The notes below the pieces were generated by a model. That model was not told the origin of the DNA and ran no database searches. It worked only from the letters and a program-made list of their open reading frames with translations. This document shows positions 1 through 10,332 of a stretch of 32,785 nt of DNA, piece after piece (position 1 is the first letter of the stretch; every line of letters begins with the position of its first letter). Both the position numbers and the translations under genes were made by a program. Origin of the DNA: Branchiostoma floridae (lineage: Eukaryota; Chordata; Leptocardii; Amphioxiformes; Branchiostomatidae); contig NC_049987.1 in assembly GCF_000003815.2 (NCBI RefSeq), positions 2,735,089 to 2,767,873 on the forward strand. The letters run 5' to 3'.

Positions 1-335
1 CGAACTGTTTCGAGCGGGCCGAGTGCCGCGCCATCGAAAGTTCGAATACCTGATTCGGACGTTGGAACATTACTGTTGCCACACTTTTTGTTCGAGGGCA
101 CCAAATTTGTTCAACTTCCGGCGCATTTTGCATCAAAACAGGGGTTTTCTGCCGTCGTGCGATCCGACCCGCGGTTGGGCTGATACCTCGGGTTATACGG
201 AATACACCGTGTTGTATTTTATATTTATAACAGGCTCATTTTTCGTCGAATGAGTTGAAATTTGGCAAGAAGGTAAAGGCATATATCTTCTTTCTTTTGT
301 AATATCTCATATATTTTTTCAGATTTTTATGAGCA

Positions 336-396
336 ACTAAGTCATTAACACTACCACATCCAGCTACCCTTGATGTGATAGTGTTAATGACTTAGT
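336..396. repeat. 25-bp-arm hairpin (fold-back)
   Basis: Two 25-bp arms at 336-360 and 372-396 are reverse complements with a single mismatch, separated by an 11-nt loop. The arms contain the core CATTAACACTA. The structure stands alone in otherwise featureless sequence. It could be a tiny fold-back element or a transcribed stem; the sequence alone does not decide. Confidence 0.7.
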
Positions 397-1880
397 GCGA
401 CATCAGGGCTTCTGCAGAGCACAAAAAAAAACTTTAGAACTTTAGGGAGATGCCACCTATTTTCCAAGACGTCGACATCGGCCTTTTTACGAAACAGAAC
501 AGTATGCAGAGAGAAATGATATCATGACAAAACCCTGGCGGTTCCTCGTAGTATGTTTGGCATAATTCACGGCGGTCGGTTGCTAGGGTATTCTTTCTCG
601 TTGCTATGCCAGTTCGACAGAGTATCGGGTTACAAGAGCTCTACTATTTGCTAACCGTAAAATATTTCAAAATAAACAAAATGTTATGACAAGGAAAATG
701 TATTCAAAATAAGATTAAATTCGCAAATTTAGATAGTTTGAACCTTCCCGTTTGAATTGAGATAGTTGTTTTGTTTCGATTTTGCTTCCAAAGACGATTA
801 TTTTCTGTTTCAAGGAAGGCCTTTAATTTGACCATACTCTTGATAAGATGGGCCGCAAGTGCCGTGGAAAATGATCGATTTTTGTATTTTTCGTCATCTG
901 AGAGGCAAATGAACCTTTCTGTTTTTAGGCTTTTTTAATTTTTAATTTTAAGCAAAGTTACAGTCAAAAATGTGCGCAAAAATGGCATTTTCGTTCTTAA
1001 TTACCAATAATTCAAAGTCGAAGGCATTTTTTAGAAATCCCCAAGATAAAAATCTCGGGGAAACCGTTGCGGTCATTTTGAGCCGTCAATGAGCTAAGTG
1101 TTGAATCTCTTCTTGGTGGAGATCTTAAAGGATGTTTGCACGCATGCCATGCCGCACGAATAACGGGAGGATGTAATTGATACCGGTGTAAACAACACTT
1201 ATGATATTCAAAGTCACCAACACAAACGCCAGTAGCTTCGTTATACATTACAGGTCCGCAACAAAGTGAAAGCATAGATATACTGTCCAGAAAATTGTTT
1301 ATATTGGTTACAAACTATATTTTTGTCTGATTCAAGTTAGTTGGGGGGGGGGGGGGACCCAGAAAGCACGTTTTTACCTGCATTGACCGCAGATGACCTA
1401 AATAGAACACGGGTTCGGTTCGAATTACGTCAGATCGAACATCGTGGAACAAGGTTCGAATTCGGCTAGACATGGGAGGTTTTGAGCCCATATTTGACCA
1501 CCGTATAAAGATACTTTGCCTCCATCTTTACTGAACTAGTAACTGGGGAAGAGTTTAATTCACCGGGTACTCTATGTACCAAGGGCGTGTTTCAAAGGCG
1601 AAGCGTTCGGTGACCACGTCAGCGATGCTATTTCCAACGGTGATAAGGACAAGCCCCCCAAAAGGCCATTGCCAATACGATGAAACTCATGGGAAGTCAG
1701 CTTATGGCAAGACGATCGCCACTTAAGACAAGCAATTGGATGTCGGGTTCTGCAGGGTTGTTGTAACTGCCCCACGTAAAGTCAAAATCTGCGCATCCAT
1801 GATCCACTAAATAAAAAAAGTGACTGACGTCTTCTACGAGATACAACCCATGCAACTCAAAAGCGATCAAATTCAACTTA
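397..1880. other. Gene-free stretch with poly-G tract
   Basis: No coding region with family resemblance was seen on either strand. A run of 14 G lies at 1343-1356. From about 1690 the sequence begins to resemble the region downstream of the unit-B leader exon (near 15400-15540), for example the shared motif around a TCTGCAG at 1750 and 15430. The receptor coding exon expected below 1700 is not present, so unit 0 has lost its coding part or it lies outside the window. Confidence 0.5.
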
Positions 1881-1881
1881 C

Positions 1882-3240
1882 CTCTCAAGATTGGGTTCTT
1901 TGTCTATCAATACGCAAAGCTGCTCGTACTTTCAATATTGCAAGATGGACACGGACTCATTCTACATTGTCCTTCCCCAAGAAGACGTCATCAGACTAAA
2001 ATAATGTGGCCCAAAAATCTGGTTTCCTCATGATGACAACTTCGAGAAGTCTGCCTTCGACAAACGCACCCCGTTTTGTTCAAAGAAGAGTGGTGGATCC
2101 GGGGATAGTGAGATGTGCAGCAAAACTATTACTGTTTCGGCGAAGACGAAAAAGGTGAATTAAGGTGCATTGCGGAATTAATAAGAAAGTCAATGACATT
2201 TCAAAACCTACATCAACACCTTGGAAACATACTTATTTCTACCACAAAGAACAAGTGCTGAGTGGCGCGGTGTCACGAACCTACCACTCAACTTGATGTA
2301 CAGATGTGACGAGTGCTTACCGTTTATGCCCTGTGATAATGCCTTGGATAACTTTCGCAACTTCATGAATTACACAACTGGCATACGTTTATCCGCATCT
2401 ATACAGTAACATGTAGGGGCTGGGGGTGGGGGTGTGTGGTGACGGTTTGTGCTCTTGGAAATGACTTTAAATCGATGTTGTAATTCAATGCATACGTTTG
2501 ATAATTTTCTTGTTAGATGGCGACGTTGCTGTAATATCACTTGATATCAGATGACTAGATTGCGTGTTTTTCTTAATTTTTTTCACTTTTCCGTTTGCTT
2601 GATAAGAAATAAAATATTTGATTAAAGAAAACTATTTTATAGCTTTACTTACGGGTGAATCATCGTGATCGCCTTGATTAACAAAAACGTGAAAGGAGAC
2701 TGTATACGATAACCATTTAAGTTAATAATGTGTATTTGATGAGAAGTGTAAATGTACGTATGTGTTAGCACCCAATATTAGATAAGCTACGTTGTCTGGG
2801 TTTGCCACATATTTCATTGTCTGCAATATTAATAAAACAAAATTAAATGGAATAGATCTCAACCTTTCCTGAGAAATAATATCTCTCAATGACGTCTCCC
2901 TTCCTGAAGATACCTGAAAGAAATTCTTTTTATGCTAATGCCACCTTGCTTATTACACCTAGGGTCTCTACCTCGCTTCTTACGCTGCTGCTGCTGATTG
3001 AAAGGCCACGAACTGTCGTCCTATGTTATTCTTCCATCACCATGACAACAGATAAAGACGTCAGTGGTGGCAGTGACAGCAGAAAGTTGACTACTTCGAC
3101 ATTGAAAGCTGAAAAGGCAACGCCGTCTTGCAAATGCTCACTCTCGTGAAATACATGCACATTGTATATAGCAATTGTTACATCATGTAGGTTACTGCAC
3201 GGAATGTCCTCAGATCCTGAAATATACATAAAGTTAGTTT
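1882..3240 (-). repeat. Unit 0: duplicated receptor upstream block with leader-exon donor
   Basis: This block is a paralogous copy of 15550-16760 (unit B), about 22430-23400 (unit C) and 31550-32262 (unit D). On the minus strand the sequence CTTGAGAG|GTAAGT ends at 1882 and is an excellent splice donor, identical to the donor at 15550 in unit B. Shared landmarks are a box near 2255-2365 (GAGTGG...CCACTC inverted repeat) and an AGCTATTTTATAGCT-type palindrome near 2630. No receptor coding exon follows on its 3' side, so this is an orphan promoter and leader region. Confidence 0.65.
3042..3149 (+). other. Small conserved open frame (35 aa), coding status uncertain
   Basis: An ATG-to-TGA frame of 36 codons, beginning MTTDKDVSGGSDSRK and ending in a Cys-containing SCKCSLS tail. 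The unit-B counterpart (16559-16666) has the same length and frame and differs at only three positions that I see: one replacement at codon 2 or 3 (Thr/Ala) and two silent changes. The unit-C counterpart near 23290 is broken by indels. It lies in the receptor upstream block on the opposite strand from the receptor. It may be a short peptide or leader exon, or simply conserved non-coding DNA. Confidence 0.25.
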
Positions 3241-3325
3241 GTGTATTTGTTCAAGGGAATCCTACAATAAGTTGAACATACCCAACAAAATATACTGCCA
3301 TCGGGAAAAGATCGACATATTCGAA

Positions 3326-3573
3326 CAAAGTCGTCTTCGGTTCACAACCTTATTAGAATTATTCCATATACTTTTCGGCGATTTGTCGTCTTCATCAGTA
3401 CAGAACGATATGAACTAGACACACTACAATAAATTGAGTTTGGATTGCTCTACATGTCTAGTTCATATCGTACCGATAATATTTCTTTCATTTTGTACTA
3501 ATGAAGACGACAGAGAGTCACCGAAACGTCTACGGAAGAATTAAAGGAAGGTTGTGAAACGAAGAAGACTTTG
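3326..3573. mobile_element. Fold-back / MITE-like element in unit 0 upstream region
   Basis: Long imperfect inverted arms at 3326-3420 and 3456-3573 surround a spacer of about 35 nt. Both arms end in GTCTAGTTCATATCG at the centre and CAAAGTC at the outside, and carry a GTCGTCTTCAT box. Units B (about 16815) and C (about 23455) have the flanking CTGCCATCGG...GTCGACATAA sequence without the element, so the paralogous sites are empty. No coding capacity is seen. Confidence 0.7.
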
Positions 3574-4303
3574 ATTGATCTACCAACCTGATTTACTGAT
3601 GTCGACATAATCTATTACTATTTTATACATATCGATAGATATAGCACCGTATACTGCACGAGATGGCCTCAGAAACTGACAGAAGCGTTCGATATTTTGT
3701 ATGATGGTTGATGTAGGCATCAGACTAGGAACCCGTAAAACATTCAGTAAGAGTTTGGAAACTTCATACATGAAATATCATGAGCCTCTGTAGATCTATT
3801 GGTTGTTACGTTGTCTCTTTGACTATGCAGATAAAGATTCCATTTTACATTATTAAATAGCTTATGCAAATGCCTTTTCTAATTATGTTATCTGAACATA
3901 GTGGTGTAGACCTTTAACCTTCATCCGACTGATACATTTTTACAACTATATGTCCGTATTTTTACACAATTTTGTTTTGCTCATAGACATATTTCTGCTG
4001 GCTCTTTTTGTAATTACTATGTCTTTACTGTTTTACCAATCTATTAAAATATTTTGCAAGTTTTAGGGTCAGTTATTGTAGTTTGTGTGACTTTGTCAAA
4101 TAATTTGTTAGATAAAATGTAATTAGTAACACATTTATGTCTACAGAAATTATTCTACATAACAAACCTGGTTTATTTGGCGAAGGTATGTGTTCATGGA
4201 ACTCTAGTTCCTTATGCATAATCTTGCATGCACAAATTAGGCCACAGCAAATAAATTTTATGGATGATATCCTCTACAGACTGCAAAAATAGTGCGATAG
4301 GGC

Positions 4304-4348
4304 GAAAAAAAACAAGATGGGTACCCAAAAAAAAACAAGATGGGTACA
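4304..4348 (+). repeat. Short tandem duplication
   Basis: A stretch of A's followed by CAAGATGGGTAC occurs twice in tandem, about 22 bp apart. It sits in spacer DNA, where only short frames occur on either strand; none is judged coding. Confidence 0.7.
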
Positions 4349-4493
4349 TTTTCAAAATAGGCACCATAAAGTTGTTATATACGTTTGTAACATTAATTAA
4401 ATCTGCAAAACATGTTATCACATCCAACAAGGCATTCATTCCTGTATTCAAGGCTTGTACTGGTGTAAAAGTGACAATAGTAAAGAAAAAAAA

Positions 4494-4562
4494 CAACCTA
4501 AGTACTCACCTAAGTAAAGTGAGGAAAGTCGTGTTAAGTGCCTTTTCCAAGATACATACAAG
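4494..4562 (-). mobile_element. SINE fragment (body only)
   Basis: The segment matches, in reverse, the SINE body found at 11245-11300: the AGTGAGGAAAGTCGTGT box followed by a CCTTTTCCAAG stretch. The tRNA-like head is absent. It is an old, truncated copy. Confidence 0.6.
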
Positions 4563-4759
4563 ATGACTTTATTGGATATATCTCAGTGTTGCCACTGAAT
4601 TAAAAACCAATTTACAATGTTTAAAAACCTCTGATTTGACAGGCGCCCATCACAAGTGACTTGGCGATACTAACAACAATGCTTTACGTTTGCACTTAAC
4701 ATGATAAGGGCAGACGATCAATCGAATAACTAACATATTGACACGAGGAAAAGAGTCGA

Positions 4760-5036
4760 TCACAGTCCATTCTTATTCATCAGTCGGGTCAGGTACGGTA
4801 TGGTAGAGTTCAGGTACCGGTTCGTTTTTGCTCTAGGACAGTTCAGTTTGTGACTGTTCCGAGTTACTCTGCCAGTGATGTGACCTCTTAGGGGTGGTAG
4901 CCAGTCTCTAAGGTCAGAGACCATGAGCGAACTGGCAAACTTGAGACACAACTGTTCCCGTCTCGTGGCAAGTGAGCACAGTCCAAGCTGCTCCAGCGCA
5001 TGTGAATACCCGGGGTAGTCTCTGCCCATGTTGGTG
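4760..5036 (-). pseudogene. CR1-type LINE, C-terminal fragment of ORF2
   Basis: The minus-strand frame contains TRREQLCLKFASSL, LRDWLPPLRG, RVTRNSHKL and a final IPYLTRLMNKNGL followed by TGA at 4760-4762. This aligns motif by motif with the C-terminus of the longer LINE ORF at 7426-8836 (RRRQLCYKFAKRLL, FRDWLPPYRG, RTTRSSQLL, IPYMTNLLNEL). The reverse transcriptase core is missing. Upstream the frame runs into a SINE head (5037-5115), so this is a 5'-truncated or chimeric copy. It is clearly a different copy from the 7.4-8.8 kb LINE. Confidence 0.7.
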
Positions 5037-5115
5037 CCCAAGGACACAAGATCAGCGACACGCAGCTGCAACCTCTGGGTCACGGGCCGAACAAAATACC
5101 ACTGTGCTACGCGGT
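5037..5115 (-). mobile_element. tRNA-derived SINE head fused to LINE tail
   Basis: Read on the minus strand this begins GGGACCGCGTAGCACAGTGG, containing a pol III A box (TAGCACAGTGG, 5099-5109). It continues with a degenerate B-box region and the GATCTTGTGTCCTTGGG box shared with the SINE at 11159. Right after CCTTGGG the SINE similarity stops and LINE C-terminal coding sequence follows. The simplest reading is a chimera or nested insertion. Confidence 0.55.
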
Positions 5116-5117
5116 CC

Positions 5118-5300
5118 CCTTATCGCAACAGTTACTTGTCAAGTCCACAACTCTCAAGTTATGCTCTTGACATACACACAGACCAACACCACAGCCACTA
5201 CAATATGGCATAACTGAAAACAGCCTTCTCGGTGAAGATGAAAAAAGGAAGATAATAAATGGAAATGGACAGAAAAAAAAGAAGAAATATTGGCACAACA
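5118..5300. repeat. Duplicated spacer block (copy 1 of 3)
   Basis: This block recurs at about 18410-18600 and 24165-24370. Shared landmarks are CTCTCAAGTTATGCTCTTGA, the AACACCACAGCC stretch and the A-rich GAAGATGAAAAAA run. Open frames within it differ among the copies and do not look coding. It marks spacer sequence common to the receptor units. Confidence 0.65.
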
Positions 5301-5404
5301 CAGCAATCTAACCTTAATCCTTTCAATAACTTACTTTCTAAATATGGAGCTAATTGATCTGTCTACATTTATTTATCTGTTACTTATTGGTTATTGGGTG
5401 GGCC

Positions 5405-5653
5405 GACTACTCACTCTGCAGCCAAGGGCTGAATTGCAGACACGGAACCAGTCACGGGACCTCCATTTTACGTCCTATCCGAGGGACAGCCCTATCCGAA
5501 GCTAGGTACTCATCTTAACCTGATTAAAGTGAGGAAAGTCGTGTAAAGCGCCTTTCCCAAGGGCACAAGTTCGGAAACACAGCAGCCGGAATCGAATCCT
5601 CGACCTCTCGGTTCTCACGGTCAAACACACTGCCACTGCCCTACGCGGTCCCA
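5405..5653 (-). mobile_element. tRNA-derived SINE, reverse copy
   Basis: On the minus strand it begins GGGACCGCGTAGGGCAGTGG, followed about 30 nt later by a B-box-like GGATTCGATTCC. It then has the GCCCTTGGGAAAGGCG / TTTACACGACTTTCCTCAC body and the CTCGGATAGGACGT box shared with the copy at 11159. Similarity fades near 5450. It interrupts receptor spacer DNA. Confidence 0.75.
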
Positions 5654-5769
5654 CATAAGCTAAATTTGTACTACTGTTTACTTTGCTCAGACAATGGATA
5701 CATCCTCCTCTACCTTCCAGCTTTATTTTTTGAGCATGTAGCATTAAGTAAAGCTGGAAAGATATCGTA

Positions 5770-6060
5770 TCGCTTTTATTTATTCTATTAGTGGCAGCGT
5801 TATGTCCATTGCGAACCTGACAAAGTTTGCGCTTTTATCCTCCTAGAGATAGCTGGCGTTCTCTAGAGGCTTGGCGGTCATAGCATCTATCTTCATTAAA
5901 AAGTGTAACAGGGGCCGACTGTCAGACATAGGGGCCTCTCTAAATATAGCTTAAGACTTGCAGCCGGTGAATTGCAACAGTCCTATCCGTAGTCACTGCA
6001 CTTTAATTTTCACTTACACTGATGGAAAATCTGTTTGCCATGAGCATAAGTGAACAGTTT
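5770..6060. repeat. Duplicated spacer block with decayed frame (copy 1 of 3)
   Basis: Counterparts lie at about 19745-20060 and 24730-25060. In those two copies a plus-strand frame containing YLFYWWQRNVLCEPDK and ending LHYKV then TAA is open over about 60 codons, but here it carries in-frame stops. Differences between the copies are mostly replacements and not silent changes, so the frame is probably chance or long dead. Confidence 0.55.
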
Positions 6061-6239
6061 CTTAGAAGTAGCTATATATATCACAGTTCTATAATGCTGT
6101 TTGGAAGTAGGTGATATGATTTACTGACTTGACGTATGTCGGGTGTCGCTCCTCCCCTGCCACCCGAACCACTGTAGCAGCCCAGAAGGCTCTGTCTAGT
6201 ATCGCTTTCGCCATGTGATTATTTGCCGATTGCTGATCC

Positions 6240-7062
6240 CCCAGCCTTTAGCCAATGTGAAACACCCATATTCTATTCATGCGAATGAAGAATACTATGG
6301 GTAAAATTAGACAATTGTGTTGGGATATAGAAAAAAAAGTTTGAAGGATATTCGTCCTGTACTAGGACTAGCATTATGTATTAGGATAATTGACCAGGCC
6401 CTGCTTATCCTGCTCTATCTAAATGGCTCAACATCGCTACAGCCTACAGCGGGTAATAGCGGGTAATAGTTCACCCCACATATATACTTATAGCCTTTAT
6501 TATAGGTATGCATAGAATAATGTAGCAATAACAATGGTCAAAGTCTACTTTGCACTAGGACCGTTTCAGTTGTACTGCTAGCGCTATATATATATCGCCA
6601 TCAATATTTTACACTGACGACGAAAGCGGATAGACAGTCGAAGCATTCGTATAATAGAAATATAAGGCTCTGTAAAGAGAAAATATTGTCAATTAATTTG
6701 CAAAACCGTTGAAACAATTTACCAAATCTAATTGGATTACAAAAAAGATAGATGCTTTGGATGCTTTATTAGTCCATTAGCTGACATATAAAAATTCAGG
6801 ATAAATGTACAGTTAAGACAACTGGCGTGAATATGTATGTAACAAAGATATAGAAATATCAACATACAAGCACTATGTGCAAGTTAGCTTGAAACATAAA
6901 AGATAGATATAGAATTGAGATGGATATAGTAGTAGACAAAAGTTTGCAAGCACATAAATGTTCATTTACATAAATGTTCAAAAGACATTATATTTAGTGT
7001 CTATCAGTATCAATGTCGACGTCATTTACATCTTTCACCATAAGGACTTGTTGCATTTATAC
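6240..7062 (-). repeat. Unit A 3' flank (receptor downstream block)
   Basis: This sequence parallels 11070-11150 joined to 12095-12870 in unit B: the TTGGGATATAG box, the ATTGACCAGGCCCTGCTT box, ATGGCTCAACATCGC, and then the ATAAATGTTCA and TCTTTCACCATAAGGACTT boxes near the receptor 3' end. It carries no coding frame of note. It ends where the LINE has inserted. Confidence 0.6.
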
Positions 7063-8836
7063 TTAATAATAATAATGAATGGTTTATTTGACATAGAGAC
7101 ATAGCGATTACAAACAACATATCACACTTGCAGTCATTGTATGTAGTGACTGAATTGCGGTGAGTATTTACAATTATCACACACACTAAATATTACACGG
7201 TATACAAAGTTTAAAAGTGAGAAATCGTCGCAATGTTGTTTACAATAGAATTTATAAACTAACAAAGTAAGTGATAATTATCATATTGCACTTTTGAGTA
7301 TTGCACGTCAATATTGCACGAGAAGAGAAATCCAAAACACTGTAAATCTGATTCAACACTTGTGATTTCTATGCAAACATCACTTAACACTAATGCAAGG
7401 TCGCAAGATGCACAACCTTACAACTTTAAAACAGTGGGAAGTCAGAAGTCATATCGCAAGAGTCCAGTTCATTTAAAAGGTTCGTCATGTAAGGGATGGG
7501 GCTTCTTCTGTATCTCTCCGTACGGGTTTTGATAGTGTCCAGTAGTTGTGATGACCGTGTAGTTCTGGCGCTGATCTCACCGCGGTATGGAGGTAGCCAG
7601 TCTCGAAAAGTCTCTGAATGTAGCAGGCGTTTGGCAAACTTGTAGCACAGCTGACGGCGTCGGCTTTCTAGTGTAGGTAGGTTAAGAACGCTGCATGCCT
7701 CTGAGTAGGATGTGTATGCGGGGCCTAGTATTGTCCGGCAAGCCCTTTTCTGTATGGTCTCGATTCTCTCGTGCTGTTTTCTTGTGAGTCCCGGGTGCCA
7801 GGCAGCGACGGCATACTCGCAAGCCGGTCGGACCAAGGTCTTATAACAGGTGAGAAGGTCTTCTTGAGAAAGGTTGAGACGCCGTAGCTGTCGGAGCAGG
7901 AATAGTTTCCTATTACCTGACTTCAGTACGTGGTCAACGTGAGTTTGCCAGCCAAGGTCCGCTTGTACAAATAAGCCAAGTAGTTTAACGACTTTGGCTA
8001 TGTTCAGTGGTTCACCAGCGATAGATAAAGGTGGTAGCGTCGGGGGGACTTTAGAGAAGTAAACGTGCATTGCTTTGCACTTCTTTGGGTTTAGCTTCAT
8101 TTTATGACTTTCTGTCCAGGTGCCGAGATTGTCGAGGTCGGTTTGGAGGTTGGAGGTTACGCTGATTTTCCGGCTTTCTGCTAGATTAAGGTCGTCGACA
8201 AATTTCCACCTTCTTGCTAAGGCGTCTACACTGGCGTTGTTAATAAGGGCAAGAAATATCAGTGGACCAAGGACCGTACCCTGCGGAAGGCCGCAGGTAG
8301 TAACTGACCAATCCGAGTGAACTCCTTTGTAGAGGACTCTTTGTTTCCGGTCGGTCAGGAAGCTGCATATCCACCGCGTGAGCGAGGGTCGAAGGCCCAG
8401 GTTGATCAGACAGGTAACCGCTAGGAGGTGATCGACACGATCGAAAGCTTTCGAAAAGTCCGTTGTAACGAGACTAGTGATTGTACCCCTCTCATCAGAG
8501 GTTTTCGCAAGTTGATTGACAATATCTACTAGGCAGTGGGTAGTAGACCGGCCTGCAAGACAGCCGAATTGGGTAGGGTCGATGTTTTCCTTAATGTCTG
8601 AGTAGAGTCGGGTCGCCACGAATCTCTCCGCAACCTTTGCCAGCACTGGTGTGAGGGAGATTGGTCGGAGTTCCTCGATGGACGGAGGGCGGCTTTTTGG
8701 CAGAGGAACGATGTTGGCTTGGCGCCACTGTACAGGAACAACCCCTTCTGCAAGTGAAGCATTGAGAATGTGCGTTAACGGGGTAGAAATCTCGTACGAG
8801 AACTCTTTGATGAACTCTTTGATGATTTCTCGATAT
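7063..8836 (-). mobile_element. 5'-truncated CR1-type LINE inserted in receptor 3' flank
   Basis: The element runs right to left. Its 5' end is truncated at about 8836. Its 3' end at 7063 carries an (AAT)n run on the plus strand, that is an ATTATTATT tail in element orientation. Units B (12860-12890) and C (20690-20710) show the undisturbed flank, TATACTTTTATA then AGTAACTC or similar, so the insertion is specific to unit A. TTTATAC occurs on both sides (7056-7062 and 8837-8843) but may pre-exist in the target, so a target-site duplication is not proven. That fits CR1 elements, which make little or no duplication. Confidence 0.8.
7426..8836 (-). CDS. LINE reverse transcriptase (ORF2 C-terminal part), CR1/jockey group
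   Basis: This is the reverse transcriptase of a non-LTR retrotransposon, which copies its RNA at a nicked chromosomal site. The frame is open from the truncation point (about 8836) to TAA at 7426-7428, roughly 470 codons, with no true start because the endonuclease half is missing. Motifs in order: VQWRQANIVPLPK and LRPISLTPVLAKVAER (RT 1-2), TTDFSKAFDRVDH (motif A), CGLPQGTVLGPLIF (motif B), KFVDDLNL (catalytic FVDD, motif C), HKMKLNPKKCK (motif D), and VKLLGLFVQADLGW. A CR1-like C-terminal region follows with RRRQLCYKFAKRLL and FRDWLPPYRGE. All catalytic Asp residues are kept and no internal stop is seen, so the insertion is fairly young, but it cannot be autonomous. It lies in the same direction as the receptor genes. 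Confidence 0.85.
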
Positions 8837-8984
8837 TTTATACAGTAACTCTTTTCCCACCATAAGCACTTATTTCATTTGAACTGTTATCCACTTATAC
8901 TACTACTACACCGGGAACGACTGTATGTGACTTACAAAGTGTAAGGTATCCTACGGTTACACAAATGCCATTTGACATTTTAGA

Positions 8985-9676
8985 TGCCTTCTTTTCTACG
9001 CAAAGTACCCATAGGTATACTCTCAAGTTTTTTTTCCGCTCGAAGTACTTCTTAACCTTGCTATGTAGCTTTTCCATTGTTCGGCGGTAGATGTTTTTAC
9101 GTTTGGCGTACACTATTGAATCCGTAAAGGTGCTTGTCATCATGATAACGAAGGTGATATCCACAAGGAATAGTTGTCTGTCAACTGTAATAACTCCGGC
9201 TTTCCCAAGGACGCCAACAATCATCGCCGGACACCACGTAACCAGCTGTACCCCTGTTATGATCGCCAGCGTCTTGGCTGCTTGTAGTTTTTGGTTGAAC
9301 TGCTCCTTGGCGATCCCGGTCAGTTTGGTGTGTCTCTTCTCGTTATCCCAGGCCACCTTGAAGATGAGACCGGCAGTGACGCAACTGATGACCACGCCGA
9401 CCATTAACAGTGTGATGTAGACGACGCCCTCTAGGCCACCAAAGGTGCAGGAAATCTTCAGGCTCAGAGGCTGTGCTATGTCGACGGAGGAGACATCCAC
9501 AGTCCATGACTCTAGCGTCCCAACACGAGCGATGCCAACCAGTGGTGGTGTCAGGGCAATCAGGAAGCAGATGATCATTGCGACAGCGAGGCGGCGTTTG
9601 GACACCAATGAAGTATAGTCAAAAGGAAAGGCGATGTGGCAGATCCACAGACTCGCCTGTAGGTAGACTGAGAACG
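8985..9676 (-). pseudogene. Receptor A: truncated exon 2 of class A GPCR
   Basis: This is a third copy of the receptor coding exon, starting only at the transmembrane-3 sequence TFSVYLQASLWIC. The part before it (TM2, first extracellular loop, conserved Cys) and exon 1 are missing. Three defects are visible. The 5' end is replaced by unrelated sequence next to a LINE tail (9755-10075). Nine bases are missing at the end of TM3, so ICRFIHIAFP becomes ICHIAFP and the G-protein-coupling Arg is lost. One base is missing in a T-run near 9031, shifting the frame after YFERKK. The open frame then runs on to 8895 with an unrelated tail. TM4 to TM7, including TWCPAM and FTDSIVYA, remain readable. Confidence 0.85.
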
Positions 9677-9754
9677 TGACCTTCAGCATACAAAACTAGT
9701 ACTTTTTAGAAGTGACTCAGACGTAGCACATATGCAATAGGCAAATTTGTATAA

Positions 9755-9988
9755 TACCTATTAAACCTAAAGAAACTCAATGATAGACGGGACGCCCTTT
9801 GTCTGAAGCTCGCGAAGAGCCTGTACGCCTCAGACGAGTACCGACATTGGCTTCCCAAGTGTAGAGGAGACGTCAGCGGTAGAGTAACGAGACAAAACAA
9901 TCAACTAGTAAATCTGCCAGTACACACAGAGCGCTACGGAAACAGCCCAGTTCCATTTCTAACTACTTTGTATGTAACAGTAACATAA
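9755..9988 (+). pseudogene. CR1-type LINE, C-terminal fragment, plus strand
   Basis: The frame following a stop at 9752-9754 reads LKKLNDRRDALCLKLAKSL, YRHWLPKCRGDVSGRVTRQN, HTERYGNSPVPFLTTL and ends at TAA 9986-9988. It aligns with the C-termini of the LINE frames at 7426 and 4760 but runs in the opposite direction. It has no start codon. It lies about 80 bp from the broken end of receptor A, suggesting that the retroelement insertion or a linked deletion removed the front of that gene. Confidence 0.75.
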
Positions 9989-10075
9989 CATAACAGTATG
10001 TAGACAAGGTGCATTAAGTTGATATGTGAAAACCCATCAAATATTAATTCTTGTATTGTTATTGTATTGTTAACT
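9989..10075 (+). mobile_element. LINE 3' UTR and simple-repeat tail
   Basis: Directly after the LINE stop codon comes a short 3' UTR ending in repeats of TATTGT (about 10050-10072). This is the kind of short 3' repeat expected of CR1-group elements. Receptor spacer sequence resumes at about 10080. Confidence 0.5.
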
Positions 10076-10318
10076 TTTGGGCTTACTTTGGCATTCTAGG
10101 TCATTAGTACCTGTTATCCGATTTTGTTTTACGTTTGCAATCTACAGCATATATTTGCCCATTTTGCAGCAACTGTGTGCGATTTATTGTATGTTCGATT
10201 TTTTGAAAATTGATGCGAATGCGGATGTCACCGATCAAGCAAATGGACTTATTGTGGGAGGTTGAATTTGCTGATGATTTATTTGTGCCTGTCCCCTGCT
10301 TCCTCCCTTTTACTTCAA

Positions 10319-10332
10319 CCGCTAGATGGCGC
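10319..10332 (+). promoter_or_regulatory. CTCF-like motif, unit B spacer
   Basis: CCGCTAGATGGCGC matches the general CTCF core CCASYAGRKGGCRS at 13 of 14 positions by eye. The same place in the other units has CCGCCAGAGGGTGC (20364) and CCGCCAGAGGGCGC (25358). The surrounding block (about 10290-10440) is conserved in all three units. Binding is an inference. Confidence 0.4.

Noticed and set aside
23-253. 76-codon plus-strand frame at the left edge
   Set aside because: No motif, no splice signals, and ordinary chance length.
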